This document shows positions 48,159 to 56,997 of a stretch of DNA of 64,000 nucleotides, one piece after another. Each line of letters opens with the position of its first letter. Within the stretch, counting starts at the first letter, position 1. Origin of the DNA: a virus. The stretch is from positions 16,391-80,390 of the IMG/VR virus record IMGVR_UViG_3300046464_000188; one strand, 5' to 3'. The position numbers and the translations under genes are program-made. The notes below the pieces were generated by a model. The model had not been told where the DNA came from and searched no databases. It saw only the letters and a list, made by a program, of their open reading frames with translations.

Positions 48159-48683
48159 ATGATGGATCAAAATTACATATTAGATAATTTAAAAGCTACT
48201 ACAAGTAGGAATAGTGCATTAGAAACACTTATGAATTTAGAAAGTGTTATAGATCATGCCAATATATATGCCTATCCTAATTGGATAGAAGGTGAAATAG
48301 TTGAAGGACCTCATATTGATAGATATTGGGTTACAGTTACTTTAATGTATCCACATAAACTTATGCCAGATCCAGAAGGTGCTGAAAGATTATTAAAACA
48401 TGGTTGCAAAGTTTACTATGCAAAAGACGAACTAGAAACTGCGGCTAAATTAAAAAGCCCAGATGATAGTGAAGGTCAAGATAATGCTAGTGAAAGACGA
48501 CCAGGACAAACTAGAGCTAAGATGGTTAAAAAACCAATATGGTTAGTTACTATAGTAGTACCAAGAAAATTTATGGACGACATCGAAGCAAGTAAATTGA
48601 GAATAGAAGACCAAGCTATTAACAGTGACGCAGTAGAACAAGCGAATGTTGATGCTATGGCACAGCCTGAAGGTGGCGAATAA
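48159..48683 (+). CDS. hypothetical protein, 174 aa
   Basis: Begins with helices (DQNYILDNLKATTSRNSALE) and has a compact beta part (IEGEIVEGPHIDRYWVTVTL, then MYPHKLMPDPEGAERLLKHG). The C-terminal 40 residues are acidic and helical. The middle block looks conserved-phage in style, but no role is known. It is coupled to the next gene by TAATG, and that to IF-1, so the block may relate to translation or late structure. Confidence 0.65.
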   Translation: MMDQNYILDNLKATTSRNSALETLMNLESVIDHANIYAYPNWIEGEIVEGPHIDRYWVTVTLMYPHKLMPDPEGAERLLKHGCKVYYAKDELETAAKLKSPDDSEGQDNASERRPGQTRAKMVKKPIWLVTIVVPRKFMDDIEASKLRIEDQAINSDAVEQANVDAMAQPEGGE

Positions 48684-49153
48684 TGAGCATTCAAAATAAC
48701 GATTTAGAAGATTTAGTTTCTAGCATATTCAGTATAGATCAATATAAAAGTAAAATTGGTAAAGATGAAAATGTAGTAGTGGTTGCATTTGATATAAAAG
48801 ATAGCGACCCTGCAAAAGATTTAAGCCAATTTATTGAAACTGGACATGAATGTATTGATGTTGATGTTTCACCTGGACCTACTAAAGAAGGTTCTTATAA
48901 GGTATTTGTTGAATTAGAAAGAAATAGTAAATTATTTGACTCAGTTGATAAAATATTAAAAGACGTATCAAGAGCTGATAATTTAGCAAAAGATTTTAGA
49001 TTTAAAGCATATAAGAGTGGTGATGTTCCTAAGGCGTGGAGCAAAGATAACTTTGACAGGTTTGTAATTTCAAGCAGTTACGATTATCTATTAGCAAATA
49101 ATTCAGAAGCTAAAAACATCACAGAAAGACTAAAATTTTTAAATAAATATTAG
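48683..49153 (+). CDS. hypothetical protein, 156 aa
   Basis: Starts in a TAATG overlap. Strand-rich core (ENVVVVAFDIKDSDPAKDLS, CIDVDVSPGPTKEGSYKVFV) and a helical end; it looks like a small alpha/beta sandwich. Not recognised. The infA gene starts three bases after its stop. Confidence 0.65.
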   Translation: MSIQNNDLEDLVSSIFSIDQYKSKIGKDENVVVVAFDIKDSDPAKDLSQFIETGHECIDVDVSPGPTKEGSYKVFVELERNSKLFDSVDKILKDVSRADNLAKDFRFKAYKSGDVPKAWSKDNFDRFVISSSYDYLLANNSEAKNITERLKFLNKY

Positions 49154-49156
49154 CAC

Positions 49157-49375
49157 ATGGCAAAACAAGAGTCAATTAAATTTTCTGGTTGTGTGTTAGA
49201 CTCGTTACCCGGTTCATTTTTTAAAGTGAAACTAGAAAACGGCCACAACGTAACAGGTGTTATTAGTGGTAAAATCAGAAAAAATAATATCAAAATTTTG
49301 CCTGGCGATAAGGTTGACATAGAAATGTCACCGTATGATCTTAGTAAAGGTCGTATAGTTTTTAGGTATAAATAA
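49157..49375 (+). CDS. infA: translation initiation factor IF-1
   Basis: 72 aa, exactly the usual length. The OB-fold signature is clear: [40 protein letters not shown] and [12 protein letters not shown] match bacterial IF-1 nearly residue for residue. IF-1 fills the 30S A site during initiation and works with IF-3, encoded at 27118 here. A phage IF-1 is very unusual. It lies between two unknown genes and the spanin pair, so it was probably gained separately from infC. Confidence 0.94.
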   Translation: MAKQESIKFSGCVLDSLPGSFFKVKLENGHNVTGVISGKIRKNNIKILPGDKVDIEMSPYDLSKGRIVFRYK

Positions 49376-49379
49376 AATT

Positions 49380-49865
49380 ATGTTTGGAATATTTGGAAGA
49401 CTTAAAGTTTATTTTATAATGTTTGCGGCATTTGCATTATTTGCCGGAGTGGCTTATTGGTATTATCAAAATACACAAAAGCAGATTATAGCATATGCTA
49501 AAAATCAAGCAACATTAGAAACTACTGTAGAACTGCAAAAGCAAACTACATTGGCTTTACAAAAAGACCTAAAGAAAGCAAATGATGCATTAGTAACACT
49601 AACTGACGAATTTGCTGAAAGTAGAAAAAACGTTAAAGAACTAGAAACAATCTTTAATCAATCTAAAGATGGAACTAAAAGAGACTTTGGTGAAGAATCA
49701 ATTAAGAACCCTGACTATGTTGAGGGCGAAATTAATAAAGGTTCAAATCAGGTTTTCAGATGTTTTGAATTATTAAGTGGGCAGAAGCCTATGGAAGGTG
49801 ATAAAAATGAAGAACAGTATATTAATTGTATTAATGGCACTACTAGCTCTAACGGGTTGCAGTAG
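49380..49865 (+). CDS. inner-membrane spanin subunit (Rz-like)
   Basis: 161 aa with one N-terminal membrane helix (KVYFIMFAAFALFAGVAYWY) and a long periplasmic coiled coil (VELQKQTTLALQKDLKKAND). This is the shape of i-spanins. A lipoprotein gene begins inside its 3' end in another frame (49807), the classical Rz/Rz1 overlap. The C-terminal part has two Cys (RCFELL and INCINGT), which may link the pair. It acts in the last step of lysis, fusing inner and outer membranes. Confidence 0.8.
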   Translation: MFGIFGRLKVYFIMFAAFALFAGVAYWYYQNTQKQIIAYAKNQATLETTVELQKQTTLALQKDLKKANDALVTLTDEFAESRKNVKELETIFNQSKDGTKRDFGEESIKNPDYVEGEINKGSNQVFRCFELLSGQKPMEGDKNEEQYINCINGTTSSNGLQ

Positions 49866-50169
49866 TCTTAAAGTACCACAAATACTAAAAGTTGAAACAG
49901 CACCAATAGAAAAACATTCTTTAAAACTACCTAAGGTTGATCAATATGATGCAAGACCTTTGGAGTGGATAGTTCTTACTCCCGAAAACGTAGAAGAAGT
50001 ATTTGCAAAACTAAAAGATAGCAATACTGACCTCGTACTTTTTGCTGTAACAGATGATGGATACCAAAACTTATCGCTTAATATGGCTGATATAATTAAA
50101 TTGGTAAAACAACAAAAATCCATTATAGCGGCTTACGAAAAGTACTTGGACAATGAAGAAGCTCAATAA
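49807..50169 (+). CDS. outer-membrane lipoprotein spanin subunit (Rz1-like)
   Basis: 120 aa from ATG 49807, overlapping the i-spanin by 59 bases. Lipoprotein signal MKNSILIVLMALLALTGCSS with the lipobox LTGC, and a periplasmic part PLEWIVLTPENVEEVFAKLK plus a C-terminal helix. Larger than lambda Rz1 but like the o-spanins of marine T4-like phages. It is followed by the J-domain gene with a 17-base overlap. Confidence 0.8.
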   Translation: MKNSILIVLMALLALTGCSSLKVPQILKVETAPIEKHSLKLPKVDQYDARPLEWIVLTPENVEEVFAKLKDSNTDLVLFAVTDDGYQNLSLNMADIIKLVKQQKSIIAAYEKYLDNEEAQ

Positions 50170-50830
50170 TCCTTGGTATATTCTTGGCGTTGAACCTAAC
50201 GCATCGTTAACTGCGATAAAAAAAGCATATAAAAGATTAGCAATTAGAATGCATCCAGATAAAGGCGGCTCTGTAGCTGATTGGTTACACGTAAGCCAAG
50301 CATATGAGAAAATTATCAAAGGTGATCTTGTTCCTGTTGTTAAAGGTAAAGATGTAAAGTATGTTGATATATACTTAACTATAGCACAACAGATAAAAGG
50401 TTTTCAAGGCTTTGTAGTAATAGATGAAGCAAAAGAATTATATTTAAAAGTAAAAATACCAGCAGGTGCGTTAAGAAATGACAAATTTAAGGTGATGCAC
50501 AACACCAAAAAATATATTATAAATATTAAAGAAAAAGCAGATAAAGTCTTTACAAGACAGGGAAATAATGTTATAGTATACAAGAAATTAGATATAGTAG
50601 ACATAATGAAACAAAAACCATTTGTCATTATATCTCCTTTAGGTGAATATATCGAAGTTCAAATTCCACCAAAAACAGATTCTGGAAGTATAATTGTTGT
50701 CAAAGAACAAGGACTATATAACAGACGAACAAAGAAAAGAGGAAACTTGAGAATTAATGTAAAGGTAAATATTCCTACAGTGAACAAAGATAATGTTAAT
50801 GAAATTATTAAAAGATTAAAAGATGACTGA
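50153..50830 (+). CDS. DnaJ-like co-chaperone
   Basis: 225 aa. J domain at residues 5-60 with the HPD triad (MHPDKGG, residues 34-36) after AIKKAYKRLAI. There is no Gly/Phe or zinc domain; instead the C-terminal 140 residues (for example LYLKVKIPAGALRNDKFKV and YIEVQIPPKTDSGSIIVVKE) resemble the DnaJ/CbpA C-terminal peptide-binding domains. It would stimulate host DnaK for folding phage proteins or deliver clients. It ends eight bases into clpA, so chaperone and unfoldase are made together. Confidence 0.88.
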   Translation: MKKLNNPWYILGVEPNASLTAIKKAYKRLAIRMHPDKGGSVADWLHVSQAYEKIIKGDLVPVVKGKDVKYVDIYLTIAQQIKGFQGFVVIDEAKELYLKVKIPAGALRNDKFKVMHNTKKYIINIKEKADKVFTRQGNNVIVYKKLDIVDIMKQKPFVIISPLGEYIEVQIPPKTDSGSIIVVKEQGLYNRRTKKRGNLRINVKVNIPTVNKDNVNEIIKRLKDD

Positions 50831-53084
50831 TATAGAAAGAATTGTTATAACTGCTATTAACCTAGCAAAGAAATTTAGACACGAGTACGTTACTATTGAA
50901 CATTTAGCGGCTGTAATACTTGATGACCCAGAAGTACAGGCTATGTGCTACGAAGTTCAAGCAGATCACGAACAGTTACAAATTTCATTAGTAAACTATT
51001 TAGAACACGAATGTAAAGAATTAATTAAAAGTAAAAAAGAAGAACCTAATCCATTTAAGACTCAAATGTTAGAAAGAGTTTTTAACAGAGCATTAACTCA
51101 AGCATTGTTCCAAGGTAAAAAAGCAATAAACCAGTTAGATCTAGTATTAAGTATACTAGGTGAAGAACATAGTGTTGCCGCAACATATGCAGACCAATGT
51201 GGACTTAATAAAAATAAAGTTATGGCTTGGATGCAAGATACAGCTCAAGCACAAATTGATACAATATTTACAGCCATGCCTCCAGGAATGGATCCTTATG
51301 GACAACAAGGACCACAAACTCCACTTGCAGTATTAGGTCAATTTTGTAATAACTTAAATGAAGCAAGTCAAGACTTTGATGATGTAATTGGACGTAGAGA
51401 AGTTTTAAGAGACTTGGTTCAAACTGTAGCACGTAAGAAAAAATCAAATGCAATATTAACAGGTGGTAGTGGAGTAGGTAAAACAGCTATTGTTCAAGGA
51501 TTAGCAAAATTAATCGTAGAAGGTAAAGTTCCAGAAGTTATAAAAGGTAAAACAGTATGGGAACTGGATATGACGAAACTAGTAGCTGGTACAAAATACA
51601 GAGGTGACTTTGAAGAACGTATGAAGCAACTAGGTGAAGCATTACAAAAGCAACCAGACATTATTTTATTCATAGATGAAATACATCAAATTATTGGAGC
51701 AGGTAGTACCAACGCATCAATGGATGCAGGTAATATGTTAAAGCCAGCATTAGCAAGTGGTAAACTAAAAGTTATTGGTGCTACAACTGATGAAGAATAT
51801 AGAAGAGTATTTGAAAAAGAAACAGCACTAGCACGTAGATTTACAAAAGTATCTGTAGACGAACCTAGTGTAAAAGATGCTAAAGAAGTATTAACAAATA
51901 CTATAGTTTCTTATGAAGCATATCATGATGTAGAAATTACAGATGAGGCTTGTGAACTAGCAGTTGATTTAAGCCATCAGTATATGTTTAATAAAAAATT
52001 ACCAGATAAAGCATTTGACATTGTTGATAGAGCCTGTGCATATAATAAAATATTACCAGTAAAAGATCGAGTAAAGATTATTGGTATAGATGAAATTAGA
52101 GCAGAAGTTTCTAAACTAACTACAATACCTGAAGAACATTTAGGACTTACAAAAGATAAAGAAATTTCTAAAAAGCATAGTGAAGTAAGAGCATTTTTAG
52201 AAAAAACTGTATTTGGACAACAAGCGGCAATTGATCGTGTAGTTGATAGTATTACAGTTAGTATGGCAGGATTAAAAGATCCTGTTAAACCTATTGCAAG
52301 TTATTTGTTTAGTGGACCAACTGGTGTTGGTAAAACAGAATTAGCAAAAAGATTATCACAAGCAATGACTATGAAACTAGTACGTTATGATATGGCAGAA
52401 TATCAAGAACGTCATACAGTATCAAAACTTATTGGATCACCTCCTGGATATGTAGGGTTTGGAGACGGGAAAGCAGGTGATGGTTTACTAATTACACAAC
52501 TAGAAGATAATCCAAATTGTGTATTATTATTAGACGAAGTAGAAAAAGCACACCCAGACTTAATGAGTGTATTGTTAAGTTTATTAGACGAAGGTACAAT
52601 TACAAGTAGTACTGGTAAAATGGTAAATGCAAAAAATGCAATAATTATTATGACCAGTAACTTAGGTGCCAGAGATGCGTCAATTAAAAGTATAGGTTTC
52701 AATGAAGAAACTTATAATCACAAAGCCGTAGATGAAGCAATAAACAATTACTTCTCGCCTGAATTTCGTAATAGGCTTGATGGTATAGTAAAATTTAATT
52801 CATTATCACGTGAGAACATGAATAGTATTGTTATCAAGTTTTTAAATGAATTAGAAAGTTATGTAGCTCAAAGAAATATAGATATTTCTTGGGGTCCTGC
52901 ATTACAAACTATGCTAGAAGATAAAGGGTATGATCCTCAAATGGGAGCAAGACCTTTAGCAAGACTAATTAACGAAAAAGTAAAACTTCCATTAGCTAAA
53001 TACTTACTAGATATAGATAGTAAGAAAAAGCTCAACTTAAAAGTTGAATGGAAAAAGGACGAGTTAGTGATTAATGGAAAATAA
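50823..53084 (+). CDS. clpA: ATP-dependent Clp protease ATPase subunit ClpA
   Basis: 753 aa (E. coli ClpA 758). N domain 1-145; D1 Walker A GGSGVGKT (214-221) and Walker B ILFIDEIH; D2 Walker A GPTGVGKT (498-505), pore loop GYVGF (about 542-546), Walker B LLLDEVEKAHPD. The long ClpB middle domain is absent, and a ClpP-docking IGF loop (KSIGFNE, 624-626) is present, so this is ClpA and not ClpB. With ClpS (27961) and ClpP (22663) it makes a full N-end-rule protease. It is coupled to the J-domain gene by an eight-base overlap. Confidence 0.94.
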   Translation: MTDIERIVITAINLAKKFRHEYVTIEHLAAVILDDPEVQAMCYEVQADHEQLQISLVNYLEHECKELIKSKKEEPNPFKTQMLERVFNRALTQALFQGKKAINQLDLVLSILGEEHSVAATYADQCGLNKNKVMAWMQDTAQAQIDTIFTAMPPGMDPYGQQGPQTPLAVLGQFCNNLNEASQDFDDVIGRREVLRDLVQTVARKKKSNAILTGGSGVGKTAIVQGLAKLIVEGKVPEVIKGKTVWELDMTKLVAGTKYRGDFEERMKQLGEALQKQPDIILFIDEIHQIIGAGSTNASMDAGNMLKPALASGKLKVIGATTDEEYRRVFEKETALARRFTKVSVDEPSVKDAKEVLTNTIVSYEAYHDVEITDEACELAVDLSHQYMFNKKLPDKAFDIVDRACAYNKILPVKDRVKIIGIDEIRAEVSKLTTIPEEHLGLTKDKEISKKHSEVRAFLEKTVFGQQAAIDRVVDSITVSMAGLKDPVKPIASYLFSGPTGVGKTELAKRLSQAMTMKLVRYDMAEYQERHTVSKLIGSPPGYVGFGDGKAGDGLLITQLEDNPNCVLLLDEVEKAHPDLMSVLLSLLDEGTITSSTGKMVNAKNAIIIMTSNLGARDASIKSIGFNEETYNHKAVDEAINNYFSPEFRNRLDGIVKFNSLSRENMNSIVIKFLNELESYVAQRNIDISWGPALQTMLEDKGYDPQMGARPLARLINEKVKLPLAKYLLDIDSKKKLNLKVEWKKDELVINGK

Positions 53085-53697
53085 ACCAACATTAAAATTA
53101 TTTTATGGATTATATGATACTTGTATAAAGTTAGAATCTATTCCACTTGGTTACGAATTCAGTTACAATAAATTTACAAAAGATGCTCACTTTCCAGGTT
53201 GGAGAGGAGTAAAGCATATCAATAGAAGTAAATCAACATATAATTGTCTAGTATATACTTCAAGTAAACATATTATTAACGATATATTAAAAAATGACTT
53301 TCTAAAAAGTAAAATAATATCTATACAACAACCAATAAACAATAAGCATAAACAACTATTAAAAGAGAATGATAGAAAGATTATATTAAGAGAAGCTCTG
53401 TGGTTTGGCAAATATAAGCACAGAGTACAATGTAGTCATAATTGGGATCGTCCAATTACAAAAGAAGAAAGTCATGAAATAGTACGTTGGATATATAGTA
53501 ATTTTAAAAAAGCTGAATGTAGAATAGTTAATACTATGGGAGCTTATTTAGGTTATCATAGAAAAAGTCAGCGATTAGCACCTATTCCTACAGTTTTTAC
53601 TACTAACGAAGAGACTATAATGTTGTTTAAATTAGCATTTAGTGACCGTTTAATTATGAATATAGAGACAATCATTCAGGTAAACGATATAGATTAG
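53074..53697 (+). CDS. hypothetical protein, 207 aa
   Basis: Starts 11 bases inside the end of clpA (ATGGAAAATAAACC). Basic, aromatic, alpha/beta (KLFYGLYDTCIKLESIPLGY, then WRGVKHINRSKSTYNCLVYT). A His/Arg-rich part follows (KYKHRVQCSHNWDRPITKEE). No known motif. Coupling to clpA invites the idea of a substrate adaptor, but there is no direct evidence. Confidence 0.6.
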   Translation: MENKPTLKLFYGLYDTCIKLESIPLGYEFSYNKFTKDAHFPGWRGVKHINRSKSTYNCLVYTSSKHIINDILKNDFLKSKIISIQQPINNKHKQLLKENDRKIILREALWFGKYKHRVQCSHNWDRPITKEESHEIVRWIYSNFKKAECRIVNTMGAYLGYHRKSQRLAPIPTVFTTNEETIMLFKLAFSDRLIMNIETIIQVNDID

Positions 53698-53704
53698 ATA
53701 AATA
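53697..53704 (+). promoter_or_regulatory. late promoter octamer
   Basis: GATAAATA at the junction of the clpA unit and the structural genes, 23 bases before ATG 53728. Confidence 0.62.
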
Positions 53705-53727
53705 CTTGTAGATACAGGAGAACATAA

Positions 53728-54099
53728 ATGGCTAGTTCCATAATTTTATTAACAAATAAGAACGAATTATCATACACAAGTAACGCCGTAAAAGGTGACG
53801 GTTACTATGGCTTTAGTGATGGTTTACATACTATGAGTTTTCACGTAGTAAACTTTACTGGTAGAATACATCTAGAAGCTACTATTGTAGAAAATCCTAC
53901 AGACGACGATTGGTTTCCAATTGAACTAGATCAAAATGCTCCTTACTATTCGTTCACTGCCGAAACTGCAACAAAAGGTATTAGTTTTGAAGGAAACTTT
54001 GTATATTTAAGAGTCAAAGTAGACAGAACATATCTAGGTGCAAGTTCATATGATCCTGCATTACATGGTGCCGTTGATAAAGTAGTGATATTACTATAG
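53728..54099 (+). CDS. virion structural protein candidate, 123 aa
   Basis: Beta-rich (SSIILLTNKNELSYTSNAVK, FHVVNFTGRIHLEATIVEN). The part EGNFVYLRVKVDRTYLGASS plus DPALHGAVDKVVILL reads like a small jelly-roll or decoration protein. It has a late promoter and a fibre gene just downstream (12 bases), so it is probably a tail/fibre accessory or head decoration protein. ATG follows AGGAG. Confidence 0.68.
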   Translation: MASSIILLTNKNELSYTSNAVKGDGYYGFSDGLHTMSFHVVNFTGRIHLEATIVENPTDDDWFPIELDQNAPYYSFTAETATKGISFEGNFVYLRVKVDRTYLGASSYDPALHGAVDKVVILL

Positions 54100-54111
54100 G
54101 AGAAATAACAC

Positions 54112-56166
54112 TTGGCTATTAAAGCATTCAGCGGAGGTATTCAAAATCAACCATTACCGGAGATTAATTTATTTAATGTCCAAGATGGCGATATCCTTGT
54201 CTATAAAACAGCTAACAAAGCATTTGAAAATACAGTAGGTAGTTTTACTACACTTGATCAGGTTAATGCATTAATAGCTAACATTAGCAGTGGCGGAACT
54301 TTAAATTTAAGCAATTATGCTACTACGACTGCTCTTAACACAGAAGTCACGAATTTGACGGCTTTACTTAACTCTAAGACCGATGAAGCTTATGTAGATG
54401 CAAAGATTGCCGCACTTCCAAGTCCTGTAGACTTATCAAATTATATAGATACTGCAACATTTAATGGTGCATTATCAAACTATGATACAAGCACAGTAAT
54501 TGATGGAAAAATTAATACGGCTGTAGCAAACGCCACATTCTTTGATGGCGATTATAATAATCTTTTTAACACACCTACTATTCCAAGTTTAACTGGATAT
54601 GCTACACAATTATGGGTACAACAACAAATTAATGCTATACCCGGTGGCGGAGGTAGTGCAACAACACTCAGTGGATTAACTGATGTAAATACAAATGGTG
54701 CAACATCAGGACAAGTATTAAAATATGATGGTAATTCGTGGGCACCAGCAGATGATGCAACAAGTGGAGGCGGTGGAACAGACGCAGATACATTAGATGG
54801 ATTTGATAGTTCATATTATTTAGATTATAATAATTTTAACAACACTCCAACTATACCTACACCATTTAGTGGTGACTATAATGATTTAACAAACAAGCCA
54901 ACTATACCTACACCATTTAGTGGTGACTATGCAGACTTAACAAACAAGCCAACTTTATTTGATGGAGCATATGCTTCTTTAAGTGGAGCACCAACTGTTC
55001 CAACAGATTTAAGTCAATTAACAGATACAAACAATTTACTATCAGGTGCGGCTTATACAGATACTAGTGTAGATACTCATCTTAATAAAGCATCAGCGGC
55101 ATCAGGCCAAGTATTGGGTTGGGATGGTTCAGATTATGTATGGGTTAGCAATGCAGGAGGTGGCGGTGGTGCTACTTCTTTAGGCGGACTAACAGATGTA
55201 AGTAATACTGCTCCATCAACAGGAATGATTTTAAAATGGAACGGTAGTGAATGGGCACCAGCTATAGATGCAACTACAGGTGTTAGTGGAAGTAATTATG
55301 CAACAGAAGCATATGTAGATCAAAAATTAACAGAACGTGGACCACACTTCAGTGGTGACTATAATGATTTAACAAACACACCAGTTTTATTCTCAGGTGA
55401 CTATACTGACTTACTTAATAAACCAGCAGGAAATGCAGATTTAAGTTTACAACTTGTTGGTACTGATTTACAATTATTAAATGTAGAACCCGACCCAGAT
55501 ACAATTATTAGTTCAGTAAGTTTATCTTCATTGGGTGCGGCAATAGGTTCTAGTATTGATTATGCAGACTTACAAAACTTACCTAATTTGTTTAGTGGTG
55601 ATTATAATGATTTAGTTAATAGACCAAATTTATTCTCAGGTGATTACAATGATTTAGCTAATAAACCTTACATTCCAAGTATTGCAGGATTAGCATCTAC
55701 TAATTATGTTGATGCGGCAGTTACTGGTGCAACTACTGGAGATAAAATATTTGAAGCTAACGTAAGTCAAGTAGCAAAAGTTTCTAATGTTGTTGCGGCA
55801 TCACATGATAATTTTATTATATCAGTTACAACAACAGATGCAACAGTAACTGAAGTATTATTAATGAGTGGTAATAGAATAGAAATTGAAGATAACAGTA
55901 CAGTTATGTATGATATTCATGTTGTAGGTGCAGATAGTACAGAACATCATGGTGTAAAAATTAAAGGAATTATCGATAGAACTAGTGGAACTACCGCATT
56001 AGTAGGATCTCCTGCTAAAGAAGTACTAGTAGAGAACGATGATGGGTGGAATGCAGACGTTATTGCAGACACCGTAAACGGTAGTTTAAAGATTACAGTT
56101 CAAGGTGAAGCAAGTAGAACCATACAATGGACTATATTTGTGGAACTAAAAACCGTAAAAAGATAG
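54112..56166 (+). CDS. tail fibre protein with FSGDYxDLxNKP repeats
   Basis: 684 aa starting TTG 54112 (AGGAG nine bases upstream). At least nine copies of F[SD]G[DA]Y[NA][DS]L[TAV]NxP occur between about residues 140 and 540, with PTDLSQLTDTNNLL and LSGLTDVNT-type units between them. These are typical trimeric fibre repeats. The C-terminal 120 residues form a separate beta domain (ISVTTTDATVTEVLLMSGNR ...), which may be the receptor-facing tip or a chaperone-type end. The repeat words are shared with the 4632-6356 protein. Confidence 0.85.
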   Translation: MAIKAFSGGIQNQPLPEINLFNVQDGDILVYKTANKAFENTVGSFTTLDQVNALIANISSGGTLNLSNYATTTALNTEVTNLTALLNSKTDEAYVDAKIAALPSPVDLSNYIDTATFNGALSNYDTSTVIDGKINTAVANATFFDGDYNNLFNTPTIPSLTGYATQLWVQQQINAIPGGGGSATTLSGLTDVNTNGATSGQVLKYDGNSWAPADDATSGGGGTDADTLDGFDSSYYLDYNNFNNTPTIPTPFSGDYNDLTNKPTIPTPFSGDYADLTNKPTLFDGAYASLSGAPTVPTDLSQLTDTNNLLSGAAYTDTSVDTHLNKASAASGQVLGWDGSDYVWVSNAGGGGGATSLGGLTDVSNTAPSTGMILKWNGSEWAPAIDATTGVSGSNYATEAYVDQKLTERGPHFSGDYNDLTNTPVLFSGDYTDLLNKPAGNADLSLQLVGTDLQLLNVEPDPDTIISSVSLSSLGAAIGSSIDYADLQNLPNLFSGDYNDLVNRPNLFSGDYNDLANKPYIPSIAGLASTNYVDAAVTGATTGDKIFEANVSQVAKVSNVVAASHDNFIISVTTTDATVTEVLLMSGNRIEIEDNSTVMYDIHVVGADSTEHHGVKIKGIIDRTSGTTALVGSPAKEVLVENDDGWNADVIADTVNGSLKITVQGEASRTIQWTIFVELKTVKR

Positions 56167-56173
56167 CAAAGAT

Positions 56174-56181
56174 GATAAATA
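56174..56181 (+). promoter_or_regulatory. late promoter octamer
   Basis: GATAAATA with a 55-base distance to ATG 56237, leaving a leader of about 45 bases. Confidence 0.5.
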
Positions 56182-56236
56182 AATGTAGTAGCAAAAGCTA
56201 CAGAACATTAAATATACATTTTGAGGAGAAATTAAA

Positions 56237-56542
56237 ATGGCAACAAGAAATCCAGCAAACGTAATTGAGTTCGGTAAAGTTAACTTTGGCGCACCTATTA
56301 CAGTATTCGCAGTAGCATCTGCAACAGGTATTGATGCACAAGTAGCACCAGGTGAAGATCTAGAAAAATTCATCGAAGCAGTACAAGCAAAAGGTACAGT
56401 TATCGGTCTAGGAGCTGAATCAGGTGGAGCATTCAACTGTTACGTTGAAAACTCATCTTGGGACGCGGCTGACTTAGAAACAGCAGTTCAAGCATTAGGC
56501 GGAACTCTAGCTTCAGCAACAGTAGCAGACGCAGGTCTATAA
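56237..56542 (+). CDS. small abundant-type virion protein, 101 aa
   Basis: ATG follows GAGGAGAAATTAAA, one of the best ribosome sites of the window, and a strong terminator follows, so a highly expressed single gene is likely. The protein is Ala/Gly/Val-rich (APITVFAVASATGIDAQVAP, then AVQAKGTVIGLGAESGGAF). Codon use (for example GTAATCGAG-type C-ending codons) is more biased than in neighbours. It is probably a structural or decoration protein; no family is recognised. Confidence 0.68.
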   Translation: MATRNPANVIEFGKVNFGAPITVFAVASATGIDAQVAPGEDLEKFIEAVQAKGTVIGLGAESGGAFNCYVENSSWDAADLETAVQALGGTLASATVADAGL

Positions 56543-56572
56543 TATTTAAATTATAGATATTAAAACAATTCA

Positions 56573-56608
56573 AAAGCCCAGTATACTTAATTGTGTACTG
56601 GGCTTTTT
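56573..56608 (+). terminator. strong intrinsic terminator
   Basis: AAAGCCCAGTATAC pairs with GTGTACTGGGCTTT (about 12-14 bp) around a short loop, followed by TTTTT to 56608. Confidence 0.9.
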
Positions 56609-56611
56609 CTT

Positions 56612-56619
56612 GATAAATA
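56612..56619 (+). promoter_or_regulatory. late promoter octamer
   Basis: GATAAATA directly after the terminator and 27 bases before ATG 56647. Confidence 0.62.
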
Positions 56620-56646
56620 CATTTACATACAATTAGGAGTTACAAA

Positions 56647-56997
56647 ATGACGACAGATATAAACAATGATGGTAAAGTTTCAAGATGGGAAGCATTTCCT
56701 TATTGGTTTGATAAATTGCGTATTTTCCCACGTGCATTTATTAGTATGTACATTTACCTATTATACAGAGTAGTAGAATGGTTTATGGCAATACCAGAAC
56801 CAAGTATGCCACAAGCTGGTTTAGTAAGTGTTGTAGTTGGTGCCGGTGCGGCATGGTTTGGATTATACGTAAATAGTACAAGCGAAAATCCAGGACAGAT
56901 TGTAGTACAAACAACTGCAAGTCCTACTTCAACAAGCGGATCTTCATATTCAGGATCAGCCTCAGCTGAAGCAGATTACGATGCGAGAAAATATTAA
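56647..56997 (+). CDS. membrane protein, holin candidate, with EF-hand-like N terminus
   Basis: 116 aa. The start DINNDGKVSRWEAF looks like a calcium-binding EF-hand/dockerin loop. Two hydrophobic segments follow (FISMYIYLLYRVVEWFMAI, LVSVVVGAGAAWFGLYV) and then a Ser/Thr-rich polar tail. Small size, two helices and late promoter fit a holin, but the loop and tail are unusual for one. The next gene starts in TAATG. Confidence 0.62.
   Translation: MTTDINNDGKVSRWEAFPYWFDKLRIFPRAFISMYIYLLYRVVEWFMAIPEPSMPQAGLVSVVVGAGAAWFGLYVNSTSENPGQIVVQTTASPTSTSGSSYSGSASAEADYDARKY

Noticed and set aside
50823-53084. ClpB disaggregase
   Set aside because: The long coiled middle domain is missing and the IGF docking loop is present, so ClpA fits.
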